Source: Albidovulum aestuarii (GTDB lineage Bacteria > Pseudomonadota > Alphaproteobacteria > Rhodobacterales > Rhodobacteraceae). From it: DNA of 64,000 nt. The stretch spans positions 168,514 to 232,513 of the forward strand of contig NZ_JASBQQ010000007.1 in NCBI RefSeq assembly GCF_029961185.1, written 5' to 3'. A program made the position numbers and the translations under genes. The notes under the pieces are model-generated. The model saw only the letters and a program-made list of their open reading frames with translations, did no database searches and was not told where the DNA came from. This document shows positions 28,228-36,129 of this stretch, piece by piece; within the stretch, counting starts at the first letter, position 1, and every line of letters starts with the position of its first letter.

Positions 28228-28254
28228 TTCCAGTCAAAGCGAAAAGGACTGGAA
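28228..28254 (+). promoter_or_regulatory. Inverted repeat overlapping a ribosome site
   Basis: TTCCAGTC (28228-28235) and GACTGGAA (28247-28254) form a perfect 8-bp inverted repeat around the AAGGA ribosome site of the next gene, whose ATG is at 28256. It could be an operator for the HTH protein or an RNA hairpin hiding the ribosome site. Confidence 0.5.
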
Positions 28255-28255
28255 C

Positions 28256-28468
28256 ATGGCAAACCTCTTCGAGCCGAACCGCAACTACGTACTCGGCGAC
28301 CCCGAGCTTGAACTGATCGGCGACCGAGAAAAGCTCGCGCAATGGCGTCACAAGAAGATCGGCCCGGCCTTCTACCGGCTTGGCCGAAAGATCGTCTATC
28401 GGGGCGCTGACCTGAACGCTTGGGCTGAGGCGAACCGGGTTGAGCCCCGTGAACCGGGGCAATCCTGA
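28256..28468 (+). CDS. Small excisionase-like DNA-binding protein
   Basis: A 70-residue basic protein with the layout of AlpA/excisionase-like winged helix-turn-helix proteins: LAQWRHKKIGPAFYRLGRKIVYRGADLNAWAEAN, where the KIGPAFYRLG..I.Y...DL..W pattern is typical. Such proteins direct recombination or control integrase expression. It is preceded by AAGGA within an inverted repeat. The stop overlaps the next start (TGATG), so the pair is translationally coupled. Confidence 0.75.
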   Translation: MANLFEPNRNYVLGDPELELIGDREKLAQWRHKKIGPAFYRLGRKIVYRGADLNAWAEANRVEPREPGQS

Positions 28469-28896
28469 TGCGACGTCGCAAGATCAGTGCCGCCCGCGTC
28501 AAGAAGCATCGGGCGTACACGGTCGAGGAACTGGCCGAAACGACGGGTGCTGTAGAGGCAACGGTGCGAACTTGGGTAAAGCGCGGCCTGCCTGCGCTGA
28601 CCGCCCAGCGCCCGATGCTGATCCTCGGCCGCGACGTGCTGGCATTCATGAACGCAGAGACAAATCGGCGCAGACGACCCATCCAGCTTGGCGAGTTCTT
28701 TTGCTTCCGCTGCAAGGAGTCCCGGAAGCCTGCCTTGGGTATCGCCGACTACGTGCCTCTTAGCCGCTCACACGGGCGGTTGGTGGCGCTCTGCGATACC
28801 TGCGAGCGGGAATGCAGCCGGATGGTCAGCATCCGCAATCTGCCTAATTGGCACGCATTCTGCGAGATCGGCGGCAGTTACGAGGGGAACGACTAA
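28468..28896 (+). CDS. MerR-like HTH protein with zinc-ribbon
   Basis: A 142-residue protein with an N-terminal MerR-like helix-turn-helix (YTVEELAETTGAVEATVRTWVKRGLPAL, residues 17-44) and a C-terminal four-cysteine zinc site formed by CFRC and CDTCERE. It sits between the excisionase-like gene and the second recombinase. I infer a role in control or targeting of that recombinase. Confidence 0.7.
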   Translation: MRRRKISAARVKKHRAYTVEELAETTGAVEATVRTWVKRGLPALTAQRPMLILGRDVLAFMNAETNRRRRPIQLGEFFCFRCKESRKPALGIADYVPLSRSHGRLVALCDTCERECSRMVSIRNLPNWHAFCEIGGSYEGND

Positions 28897-28942
28897 TGGA
28901 ACCTCTCAAACGATATTGTAAACAGCACTACGGAGGCCGAGC

Positions 28943-29965
28943 ATGACTGCCCGGAAATTCAACGAAGACAACGAGCGCATGAAGCGCGAATACCGACGCT
29001 ATCTCGCACTGGCCAAGGGCCGGGACGAAAAGACCATCGACAAGGTCGATGCGGCCCTTGCCGAGTTTGAGCAGGTCTTGGGTTACAAGCCCTTCAAGAC
29101 ATTTCACCGCGACTGGTGCGAGCGATTCAAGCGGTATCTGGAGAAGCGGCGCACCGCGACGGGCAATCCGCTATCTCTTACGACACGCGACGCGACCTTG
29201 CGGCTGGTGAAGGGGTTCTTCCACTGGCTCGCCTCCCAACCCGGCTACAAGTCCCGCGTGACCTATTCCGATGTCGATTACTTCAACAATAACGCCAAGG
29301 ACGCCCGTGCAGCCCACTCCGTGCGGCCGAAAATCTATCCGTCGATGGAGCAATGCAACCACGCCTTCCGCAACATGCCGGAGGACAGCGAGGTCGAATG
29401 GCGGGACAAGGCAATTTTTGCGCTCCTGATGTTGACCGGCGCACGCGACTCCGCGCTTGCCTCGCTCTGCCTGAAGCATGTCGATCTGATTGAGAACATG
29501 GTCTTTCAGGACGGGCGAGAGGTCCGCACGAAAAACAGCAAGACCATCGAGACATGGTTTTTCCCGGTCGATCCTATGTACCGCGCTTTCTTCGAAAGCT
29601 GGGTCAGACATCTTCAGGACAACCTCTATGGTCCGGCAGATGCGCTGTTCCCGAAACAGACGATTGCGGCGGGAAAGGAAGGCTTTGCCGCTCAGGGTCT
29701 CTCCCGTGAACCCTACAGCAACGCCCAGCGCGTTCGGGACGCGATTAAAGCCGCGTTCCGCAATGTCTCCATGACTGAGTATGGTCCGCACAGCTTTCGC
29801 ACCATGCTGTCGCTTTACGGCGACAAGGTCTGCAGAACTCTCGAAGCACGAAAGGCGTGGTCGCAGAATCTTGGCCACGAGCGACTGACGACGACTTATT
29901 CGGCATATATGCCTGTTTCCCGTGAGCGGCAGAGGGACTTGCTGCGGGGAATTGACAGCATGTGA
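28943..29965 (+). CDS. Second tyrosine recombinase
   Basis: A 340-residue phage-integrase family recombinase with an N-terminal SAM-like core-binding domain (about 15-120) and a catalytic domain: Arg168 (LTGARDSAL), His283 and Arg286 (PHSFRTM), His312 (LGHER) and probable nucleophile Tyr322 (TTTYSAY). It lacks the DUF4102 arm domain of the first integrase, so it is of another subfamily. GGAGG precedes the ATG. With the two HTH genes upstream it forms a three-gene unit that may be a mobile element nested in the island. Confidence 0.9.
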   Translation: MTARKFNEDNERMKREYRRYLALAKGRDEKTIDKVDAALAEFEQVLGYKPFKTFHRDWCERFKRYLEKRRTATGNPLSLTTRDATLRLVKGFFHWLASQPGYKSRVTYSDVDYFNNNAKDARAAHSVRPKIYPSMEQCNHAFRNMPEDSEVEWRDKAIFALLMLTGARDSALASLCLKHVDLIENMVFQDGREVRTKNSKTIETWFFPVDPMYRAFFESWVRHLQDNLYGPADALFPKQTIAAGKEGFAAQGLSREPYSNAQRVRDAIKAAFRNVSMTEYGPHSFRTMLSLYGDKVCRTLEARKAWSQNLGHERLTTTYSAYMPVSRERQRDLLRGIDSM

Positions 29966-30355
29966 AGCGCTCCGGGTAAGTGGCGCTCCATATATTTCGC
30001 AGAGTATACCACATGTCAGGCGAAAAACGGCGTGCAAACAGAAAATGCGGTTCATCTCTAGCCGTGTTGGAGCGACCGTCGGCAAACTTTCAAACACTCG
30101 GCCGGCAAATTCAGTTTGACTCAACGCATTACGCGGGCCAGCCTACCCTTATCGTATGTCTGTTTTCGACTGCGGTAGCCTTGGGGGAGGCTTGTAATGG
30201 GTGGATTGATCGGGTGGTGTCGGTTTGCGGCACTTTTTTCTGGAAATGTAATTGCTTCTTCTCTGAGTCGACGACGACGATGATCGTGACTGTCGGCCAT
30301 CGAGCCGAAGGGGCAGCAATATATCCGTGACATTTCAGATCAAAGGTCTTGGCAC
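29966..30355. other. Intergenic region before the RTX gene
   Basis: About 390 bases without a gene. It contains ATACCACAT at 30006-30014, the complement of the ATGTGGTAT unit found near both island ends, and should hold the promoter of the RTX gene. Confidence 0.45.
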
Positions 30356-33300
30356 GTGCCGATTTCCAACTTTTTTGCAGATACGTTTCGTCAGCCCCTC
30401 GGTTCGGGCACTATCACGCCAGGGATTGACGGGGATGGGTATTACGTCGCCCAAAACTTCAATGATTTGAACACAACTCTCAGTTCCTATCACCTCGGCG
30501 TGGACTGGAACGGTGAGGGAGGCGGGAACACCGACTTGGGCGATCCGGTGTATGCGATCGGCAACGGCACGGTGGTTGAGGTTGTTTCAAATCAGGGCGG
30601 TTCGACGACCGGCTTTGGCAATTACCTCGTGCTGCGGCATGATTTGCCGACGGTGATCAGCGTGAACGGTCAGAGTGTCACCACGGTATATAGCCTTTAT
30701 GCCCATCTCGACACCGTGGCGGGCGTTTCGCTCGGAGATCAGATAAGCATCGGGACGCAAATCGGCACGCTCGGCCTGTCGGGCGCAAGCGGCGGGGTCG
30801 CGCATCTGCATTTCGAGATGACGATCGGCAACACGCTGCCAACGGCCGACGACGGTTACAACCCGTCGGGCGCGCCAACAGCCTGGGTCGATCCCGTGGC
30901 GTTTGTGAACACCTTTTCCACTTTGACCGCAGGGAACACAGCACCTGCCTATTACGGCCTAACGATCAACGGAATCGATGCAGGTGATATTAGTGGCTAT
31001 GCCGTGTCCTCAGCTGGGGACGTGAACGGCGATGGGTTCGACGATCTGTTAATCGGCGCGCCGGGAGGCGACACGACCGGATTTAATGCTGGCGAGAGCT
31101 ATGTCGTCTTTGGCGGGGCGTCACTGCCGGCGAGCCTGGATCTTTCGTCGCTCGACGGTACAAACGGCTTCATAATCAACGGCATCGATGCCGGTGGATC
31201 TAGCGGCGCTTCGGTTTCCTCCGCCGGGGACGTGAACGGCGACGGTTTCGACGATCTCCTGATCGGTGCCTCGTCTGCTGACCCGAACGGTCAGTCGAGT
31301 GCTGGCGAGAGTTACGTGGTGTTTGGCGGGGCGTCACTGCCAGCGAGCCTTGATCTTTCGTCGCTCAACGGCACGAACGGCTTCGTGATCAACGGCATCG
31401 ATTCCGGTGACGATAGCGGCTATTCGGTGTCCTCCGCCGGGGATGTGAACGGCGACGGGTTCGACGATCTCCTTATCGGCGCGTTGGGAGGCGACCCGAA
31501 CGGCCAAGCGAACGCTGGCGAGAGCTACGTCGTCTATGGTGGGGCGTCACTGCCGGCGAGCCTTGATCTTTCGTCGCTTGACGGTACGAACGGCTTCGTG
31601 ATCAACGGCATCGATGCGGGTGATTATAGCGGTTTCTCGGTTTCCTCTGCTGGAGACGTGAATGGCGACGGCTTCGACGATGTGCTGATCGGAGCTTACC
31701 TCGCTAACCCTAACAGCCAGTCGTTGGCGGGCGAAAGTTATGTTGTCTTTGGCGGGGCGTCACTGCCGGCGAGCCTCGATCTTTCGTCGCTCGACGGTAC
31801 AAACGGCTTCATAATCAACGGCATCGATTCCGGTGACCATAGCGGCTTTTCGGTTTCCTCCGCCGGGGATGTAAACGGCGACGGTTTCGACGATGTCTTG
31901 ATCGGTGCGCCCTACAGCGATGTCGGCAGTAGCGGCTATGGTTCAGGCGCGAGCTATGTCGTTTATGGCGGTGCGAACCTGACCGCGAGCCTCGATCTAT
32001 CGTCGCTCGACGGCAGCAATGGATTCGTGATCAACAGCTCTGCTTCTTATCAATTCGGCGATCACGTTTCCAATGCCGGGGATGTCAACGGCGACGGGTA
32101 CGATGACATGCTGTTCAGTTGTGTTTTTGACCAAAGTAGTGGCTATGCTGCGAGCTATTTGATCTACGGCGGTGCGAACCTTCCGTCTAGTTTAGACGTT
32201 TCATCAATCGACGGCACAAATGGCTTCGCTTTCGATAGCTATTATAACAATTTCTCGTCCGCCTACCCGGTCAGCTATGCTGGGGATTTAAACAACGATG
32301 GGTTCGGCGATTTAGTCTTCGGTAATCCCACTGCCGATCTTTTCGGGTACATTGATGCGGGTCAGAGTTATGCCGTCTATGGCGGCCATGGCAACCTGTC
32401 TGCTCTCGACGCTGCCGATGGTTTTGCAGACGGTCGGATCTCGCTGGGCATTTTAGGGCAGTCGATAACACAGCAAACAGCAACAATTACCCATTATAAG
32501 GGCAGTTACGACGCAAACAACTACGGGGATTTTACCGGCGTGATCATTGGCGATGCCTTTATCGGCGCCAGCGGCTTTGAAAGCACCGTCAGGATCTTAC
32601 AATCCGCGACGCAATACACTATTCAGAACACTGATCTACCTAACCGAACAACTGTACTCTCAGGAAGCGGATTTACCTTTAACGCTGCCGGCCCAACGTC
32701 TGGCACAATCACTGGTATCGATTTCTACGACAACGGTGTTTTGCTGGCTTCGATCTCAAACTTGAGTCTTGACGCCGTCTTTGCCGACAGCGTAGTGGAC
32801 GGCTTTTCGAATGCAACGTTCACTAACACTTTCGACGCGGTTTTCGCCGGTTACGATTTTGTTTACGATGCTTCGTCCGCAAATGGCCAAGTTAAATCAC
32901 CAAGTCTTCGTGATACTGGAAACGTCGATGCTCTTGGGAGCGATTTTAGCGACCTGCTGCAAGGCAGCAATGGCGACGATACAATTGATGGTGGTCACGG
33001 CAACGACGAGCTGTTCGGCGGCGGCGGAAACGATGCACTGACAGGTGGGTCTGGCGATGACATTCTTTACGATGATCACGGTATAAACTACGTTGATGGA
33101 GGTTTGGGCTTGGACACATTTGTGTCCTTTCACTCCGCATCGGAGTTTCAAATCCTTCGCTACGGTAACGAAGTCATCGTAGACGGGTCGGCTTCGGGAT
33201 TGGGGATAAGCAATCTTATTGATGTCGAGCAAATACAGTTTTCGGATCAGACGATCTCAGTAAGTTCTCTCACTGACTTAAATGCAGCAATCCCGCCTGC

Positions 33301-35566
33301 TGGCCCCGATCCGCTTGGTGCTCAAGTGCTTGGGGCAAGCACATCTGCAACTGGTGGCAGTTTCGAAGCAACCGGAACAATTTCTGCCGCAGGTGAGGCC
33401 GATCTGTTTCGCGTATATCTTGAAGCAGGAACAACCTACCGCGTCGACCTGCTAGGTGCCGCGACAGGAGACGGGACGCTCACCGATCCATACCTGCGTA
33501 TTCTCGATAGCAATCAAACCCAATTAGACGTTAACGACGACGTCTATCCATGGGCTACATCTCCAGTGAACAATGCTAGGATCGATTTCAATCCACAATA
33601 TTCAGGGTATTATTATATTTCGGCAGAAGGGTTTAGCGGCGCTACCGGCAGCTACGAGGTCGAAGTTCAGGCAATCCCAAATGCCAGTATTCTTGGCAAC
33701 ATCCTGGAAGGTGGAAGCGTTAGTGGGTATCTATTTGGCGAGGTTGATTTCCGTGTGAATGTCAGTGGGAATACGTCCGCCCCTAGCCTTGTCACGCATT
33801 CGGGCGTGGACCTTGGCGGACACGATCTAGATGGCGATGGTAATGTCGCGATTTGGGCAATGTACGATGGTACAGTGCACGCTGTCACCACGGCAGTGAA
33901 TCAGGTCGGCGGTGTCGGATATGCGGTCATTGTAGAGCATCAGATGAGTGACTATCCGCATGTGTTCGGCTCTGGCACCGGTACTTTTTACACAACCTAT
34001 TTTCACATGTCCCAAGCTCCATCGGTGGCTGTTAACGATCCCGTGGTCGCTGGAACGACGGTGCTCGGTTATCAGGGCAACACGGGCACCGGTGGTACTC
34101 ACCTACATTTCGAGGTCCGTGACTTCGGGACATGGTTCTATCCGAATGGCGTCGAATGGGGCATCAACGGTAGCGGAAACATCTATGGCGGCGGTAACCT
34201 TAGCGACGATCCTGTCCTGTCGACCCATTGGCGCGACCCGTTGGAACTTCTGAACGACGAGAACGGCATTGGGATCGGGATTGCGGCCACAGCGGCCAAT
34301 CCGGGGCGAACTTACATCGGCAGTGCCGGGTTGGACACGTTCGCCTTCTCGACCTTTTCGACGGCAAACAGCACTGTCTCAGTCGGGGCCCAAAACGGCA
34401 ATGCTGTCATTTCGGTCCTTCAGACCGGGCAATCCTATGTGCTCTCCGCCATTGAGGAGCTGCAGTTTCTTCTCGGCAACATTGCCGACGTATTGAATAT
34501 CGGGAGCCTCTTTGGCACTTCAATATCAAACAACACAATCCGGGTCTCGGCCTATGACGGTGACGATTTGGTTGATGGAACCTTTTCCGATCGTAGAATG
34601 GTTATCAATGGTGGCACTGGGAACGACACCATATTGGGCGGTTCGGCCGACGACTTTTTGGTCGGTGCAGATGGTGTGGACTCGCTAGTCGGCGGGATCG
34701 GCAATGACGAATTACATGGTGATGCTGGCAACGACCGCCTGGATGGTGAGGCTGGCAACGATACGATCTATGGCGGCGTGGGCAATGACGCGATCCTCGG
34801 TCGGTTCGGCAACGATCTGCTTTACGGCGAGAACGGCAATGACAACATCGCGGCCTCGGACGGCAATGACACGGTCTATGGCGGCACCGGTTCCGATTCC
34901 ATCGGCGGCGGCAACGGCTTTGACTCGATTTACGGCGAGGACGGCAACGACGTCATCGGTTCTGGCAACGATGACGACCTGATCGATGCGGGTAACGGCA
35001 AGGACGTGGCCTCGGGCGGTTACGGCGCCGACACCATTCATGGCGGGTTCGGTGACGACACTTTGGCCGGCAGTTTCGGCAATGACATCGTCAATGGCGA
35101 CGATGGCAATGACCAGATCGGCGGCGGCCGCGGCAAGGACACGATCCATGGTGGGGCTGGCGACGACCAGATCGGCTCGGGTGAAGAGGACGATATGGTC
35201 TTCGGCGACGACGGCAATGATTTTCTGGCCGCGAGTACCGGCAATGATCAGCTCTTTGGCGGGAACGATAACGACACGCTGAACGGCGGGTCGGGCAACG
35301 ACACGCTTGAAGGCGGGGCTGGCGCGGATGTCTTTGTCTTTGCAGCACTGACCAATGGCGAGGCCGACCTGATCACCGATTTCGAGAACGGCATTGATCT
35401 GATCCGTCTGCATGGTGTGGCAGGCGCCGGTCAGGCGGGCAAGTTCGCGGCGCTGGGCGTGACGGCCGTGACGGGCGGGGTCGAGATCGACTATAACGGC
35501 CACGTCATCACGCTGGATGGTGTCAGTATCGGCGATATCGATCAGAGCGATTTTATCTTCGTGTGA
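30356..35566 (+). CDS. Giant RTX protein with two M23 peptidase domains and FG-GAP repeats (GTG start)
   Basis: A 1736-residue acidic protein. Order: M23/LytM peptidase domain 1 with His46/Asp50 (HLGVD) and HLH at 150-152; about seven FG-GAP (integrin-type) repeats from about 200 to 680 with DVNGDGFDDLLIGA units; a short RTX block near 860-925; a pre-peptidase C-terminal-like domain near 990-1100; M23 domain 2 with His1148/Asp1152 (HSGVD) and HLH at 1249-1251; a long RTX block from about 1395 to 1660 (GGxGxDxUx nonapeptides); and a terminal beta region typical of type I secretion signals. It has no Sec signal. It should be exported by an ABC-type I system, which is not encoded nearby, and bind calcium. 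Peptidoglycan cleavage of other cells or a surface role are both possible. The start codon is GTG at 30356. Confidence 0.85.
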   Translation: MPISNFFADTFRQPLGSGTITPGIDGDGYYVAQNFNDLNTTLSSYHLGVDWNGEGGGNTDLGDPVYAIGNGTVVEVVSNQGGSTTGFGNYLVLRHDLPTVISVNGQSVTTVYSLYAHLDTVAGVSLGDQISIGTQIGTLGLSGASGGVAHLHFEMTIGNTLPTADDGYNPSGAPTAWVDPVAFVNTFSTLTAGNTAPAYYGLTINGIDAGDISGYAVSSAGDVNGDGFDDLLIGAPGGDTTGFNAGESYVVFGGASLPASLDLSSLDGTNGFIINGIDAGGSSGASVSSAGDVNGDGFDDLLIGASSADPNGQSSAGESYVVFGGASLPASLDLSSLNGTNGFVINGIDSGDDSGYSVSSAGDVNGDGFDDLLIGALGGDPNGQANAGESYVVYGGASLPASLDLSSLDGTNGFVINGIDAGDYSGFSVSSAGDVNGDGFDDVLIGAYLANPNSQSLAGESYVVFGGASLPASLDLSSLDGTNGFIINGIDSGDHSGFSVSSAGDVNGDGFDDVLIGAPYSDVGSSGYGSGASYVVYGGANLTASLDLSSLDGSNGFVINSSASYQFGDHVSNAGDVNGDGYDDMLFSCVFDQSSGYAASYLIYGGANLPSSLDVSSIDGTNGFAFDSYYNNFSSAYPVSYAGDLNNDGFGDLVFGNPTADLFGYIDAGQSYAVYGGHGNLSALDAADGFADGRISLGILGQSITQQTATITHYKGSYDANNYGDFTGVIIGDAFIGASGFESTVRILQSATQYTIQNTDLPNRTTVLSGSGFTFNAAGPTSGTITGIDFYDNGVLLASISNLSLDAVFADSVVDGFSNATFTNTFDAVFAGYDFVYDASSANGQVKSPSLRDTGNVDALGSDFSDLLQGSNGDDTIDGGHGNDELFGGGGNDALTGGSGDDILYDDHGINYVDGGLGLDTFVSFHSASEFQILRYGNEVIVDGSASGLGISNLIDVEQIQFSDQTISVSSLTDLNAAIPPAGPDPLGAQVLGASTSATGGSFEATGTISAAGEADLFRVYLEAGTTYRVDLLGAATGDGTLTDPYLRILDSNQTQLDVNDDVYPWATSPVNNARIDFNPQYSGYYYISAEGFSGATGSYEVEVQAIPNASILGNILEGGSVSGYLFGEVDFRVNVSGNTSAPSLVTHSGVDLGGHDLDGDGNVAIWAMYDGTVHAVTTAVNQVGGVGYAVIVEHQMSDYPHVFGSGTGTFYTTYFHMSQAPSVAVNDPVVAGTTVLGYQGNTGTGGTHLHFEVRDFGTWFYPNGVEWGINGSGNIYGGGNLSDDPVLSTHWRDPLELLNDENGIGIGIAATAANPGRTYIGSAGLDTFAFSTFSTANSTVSVGAQNGNAVISVLQTGQSYVLSAIEELQFLLGNIADVLNIGSLFGTSISNNTIRVSAYDGDDLVDGTFSDRRMVINGGTGNDTILGGSADDFLVGADGVDSLVGGIGNDELHGDAGNDRLDGEAGNDTIYGGVGNDAILGRFGNDLLYGENGNDNIAASDGNDTVYGGTGSDSIGGGNGFDSIYGEDGNDVIGSGNDDDLIDAGNGKDVASGGYGADTIHGGFGDDTLAGSFGNDIVNGDDGNDQIGGGRGKDTIHGGAGDDQIGSGEEDDMVFGDDGNDFLAASTGNDQLFGGNDNDTLNGGSGNDTLEGGAGADVFVFAALTNGEADLITDFENGIDLIRLHGVAGAGQAGKFAALGVTAVTGGVEIDYNGHVITLDGVSIGDIDQSDFIFV
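31000..32030 (+). repeat. 213-bp tandem coding repeats (FG-GAP)
   Basis: Within the RTX gene the unit containing GGCGGGGCGTCACTGCC recurs near 31112, 31325, 31538 and 31751, a constant 213-base period (71 residues), with a diverged copy at about 31967. The high base identity suggests recent duplication or gene conversion. Confidence 0.8.
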
Positions 35567-35667
35567 GTCTGGTTGATGTAAAATTAAGACAGCGCGAACT
35601 GTGATACCCTAATGTCGCGGTTGCCGTTCCGTGATACGGCGACAAGTGCAGGGCCCACGGCCGTGTA

Positions 35668-35685
35668 GTGGTATGATATGTGGTA
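35668..35685 (+). repeat. Candidate integrase arm-type site, right
   Basis: GTGGTATGATATGTGGTA, 64 bases inside attR, differing from 26012-26029 at only two positions. Confidence 0.6.
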
Positions 35686-35748
35686 TGATCATTATACAAC
35701 TATATTTTTATAATTATTTTCAATGCATTACTAAATTATATATGCGGA

Positions 35749-35762
35749 CTTCGTCTCCGCCA
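35749..35762 (+). repeat. Island right attachment site (attR)
   Basis: CTTCGTCTCCGCCA, an exact copy of the tRNA-Ser 3' end without the rest of the tRNA. Confidence 0.85.
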
Positions 35763-35928
35763 TCGACATAAGTCATTGATATTGCTGTGAAACGCGCCGG
35801 ATTTTCGGTCGTTTTTTCCGTGCCTTGCGCCTCCTCCTCCCCTACAGAGACTTGGCTGAGAGACCGTTTCGCCGTGAGCGCCGCGATGGGTCTCTGACGG
35901 GCCCATCAGCCGGTTCGGTTTTGGCGAA

Positions 35929-36075
35929 GAATTCCCTGCCAGCAGGGAATTTGCAGGGAATTTTCCGGATCTTGCCTCGGAGCCGCGCTGCCGAGCCAGA
36001 TTCGGTGATAGGATTCAGTGGTTTACAGAGGAATTCCCTGCCGGCTGCAGCAGGGAATATGCAGGGAATTTCCGA
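35929..36075. repeat. Paired GAATTCCCTGC / GCAGGGAATT repeats
   Basis: Copy 1 (35929-35967) and copy 2 (36031-36075) each have GAATTCCCTGCC, then GCAGGGAAT, then GCAGGGAATTT and TTCCG, giving an inverted repeat plus one extra direct unit. They lie 60-200 bases beyond the 3' end of the serine recombinase gene and may be its crossover or binding sites. Confidence 0.6.
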
Positions 36076-36129
36076 CACCGGGCGATCCGGGACGAGGCGC
36101 CTGGAGAAGGCCGCCGCCCGGACCGCTGC

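Larger units (their letters stand above)
25873..35762. mobile_element. Genomic island integrated at tRNA-Ser
   Basis: A 9.9-kb island bounded by a 14-bp direct repeat CTTCGTCTCCGCCA, once as the tRNA 3' end (25873-25886) and once at 35749-35762. A P4-type integrase lies just inside the left end, and an 18-bp paired motif lies near both ends in the same orientation. Contents are the integrase, an unknown protein, two HTH genes, a second tyrosine recombinase and the giant RTX/M23 protein. Confidence 0.85.
35567..36129. other. AT-rich island end and repeat-bearing spacer
   Basis: No gene is seen in about 560 bases. The first part is AT-rich and contains the right arm-like site and attR of the tRNA-Ser island; the second carries two copies of a GAATTCCCTGC-type repeat next to the serine recombinase gene. 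Confidence 0.55.

Noticed and set aside
31000..32030. Regular repeats that might be a CRISPR array
   Set aside because: The period is 213 bases, a multiple of three within an open frame that encodes FG-GAP repeats; there are no short repeats with unique spacers and no cas genes.
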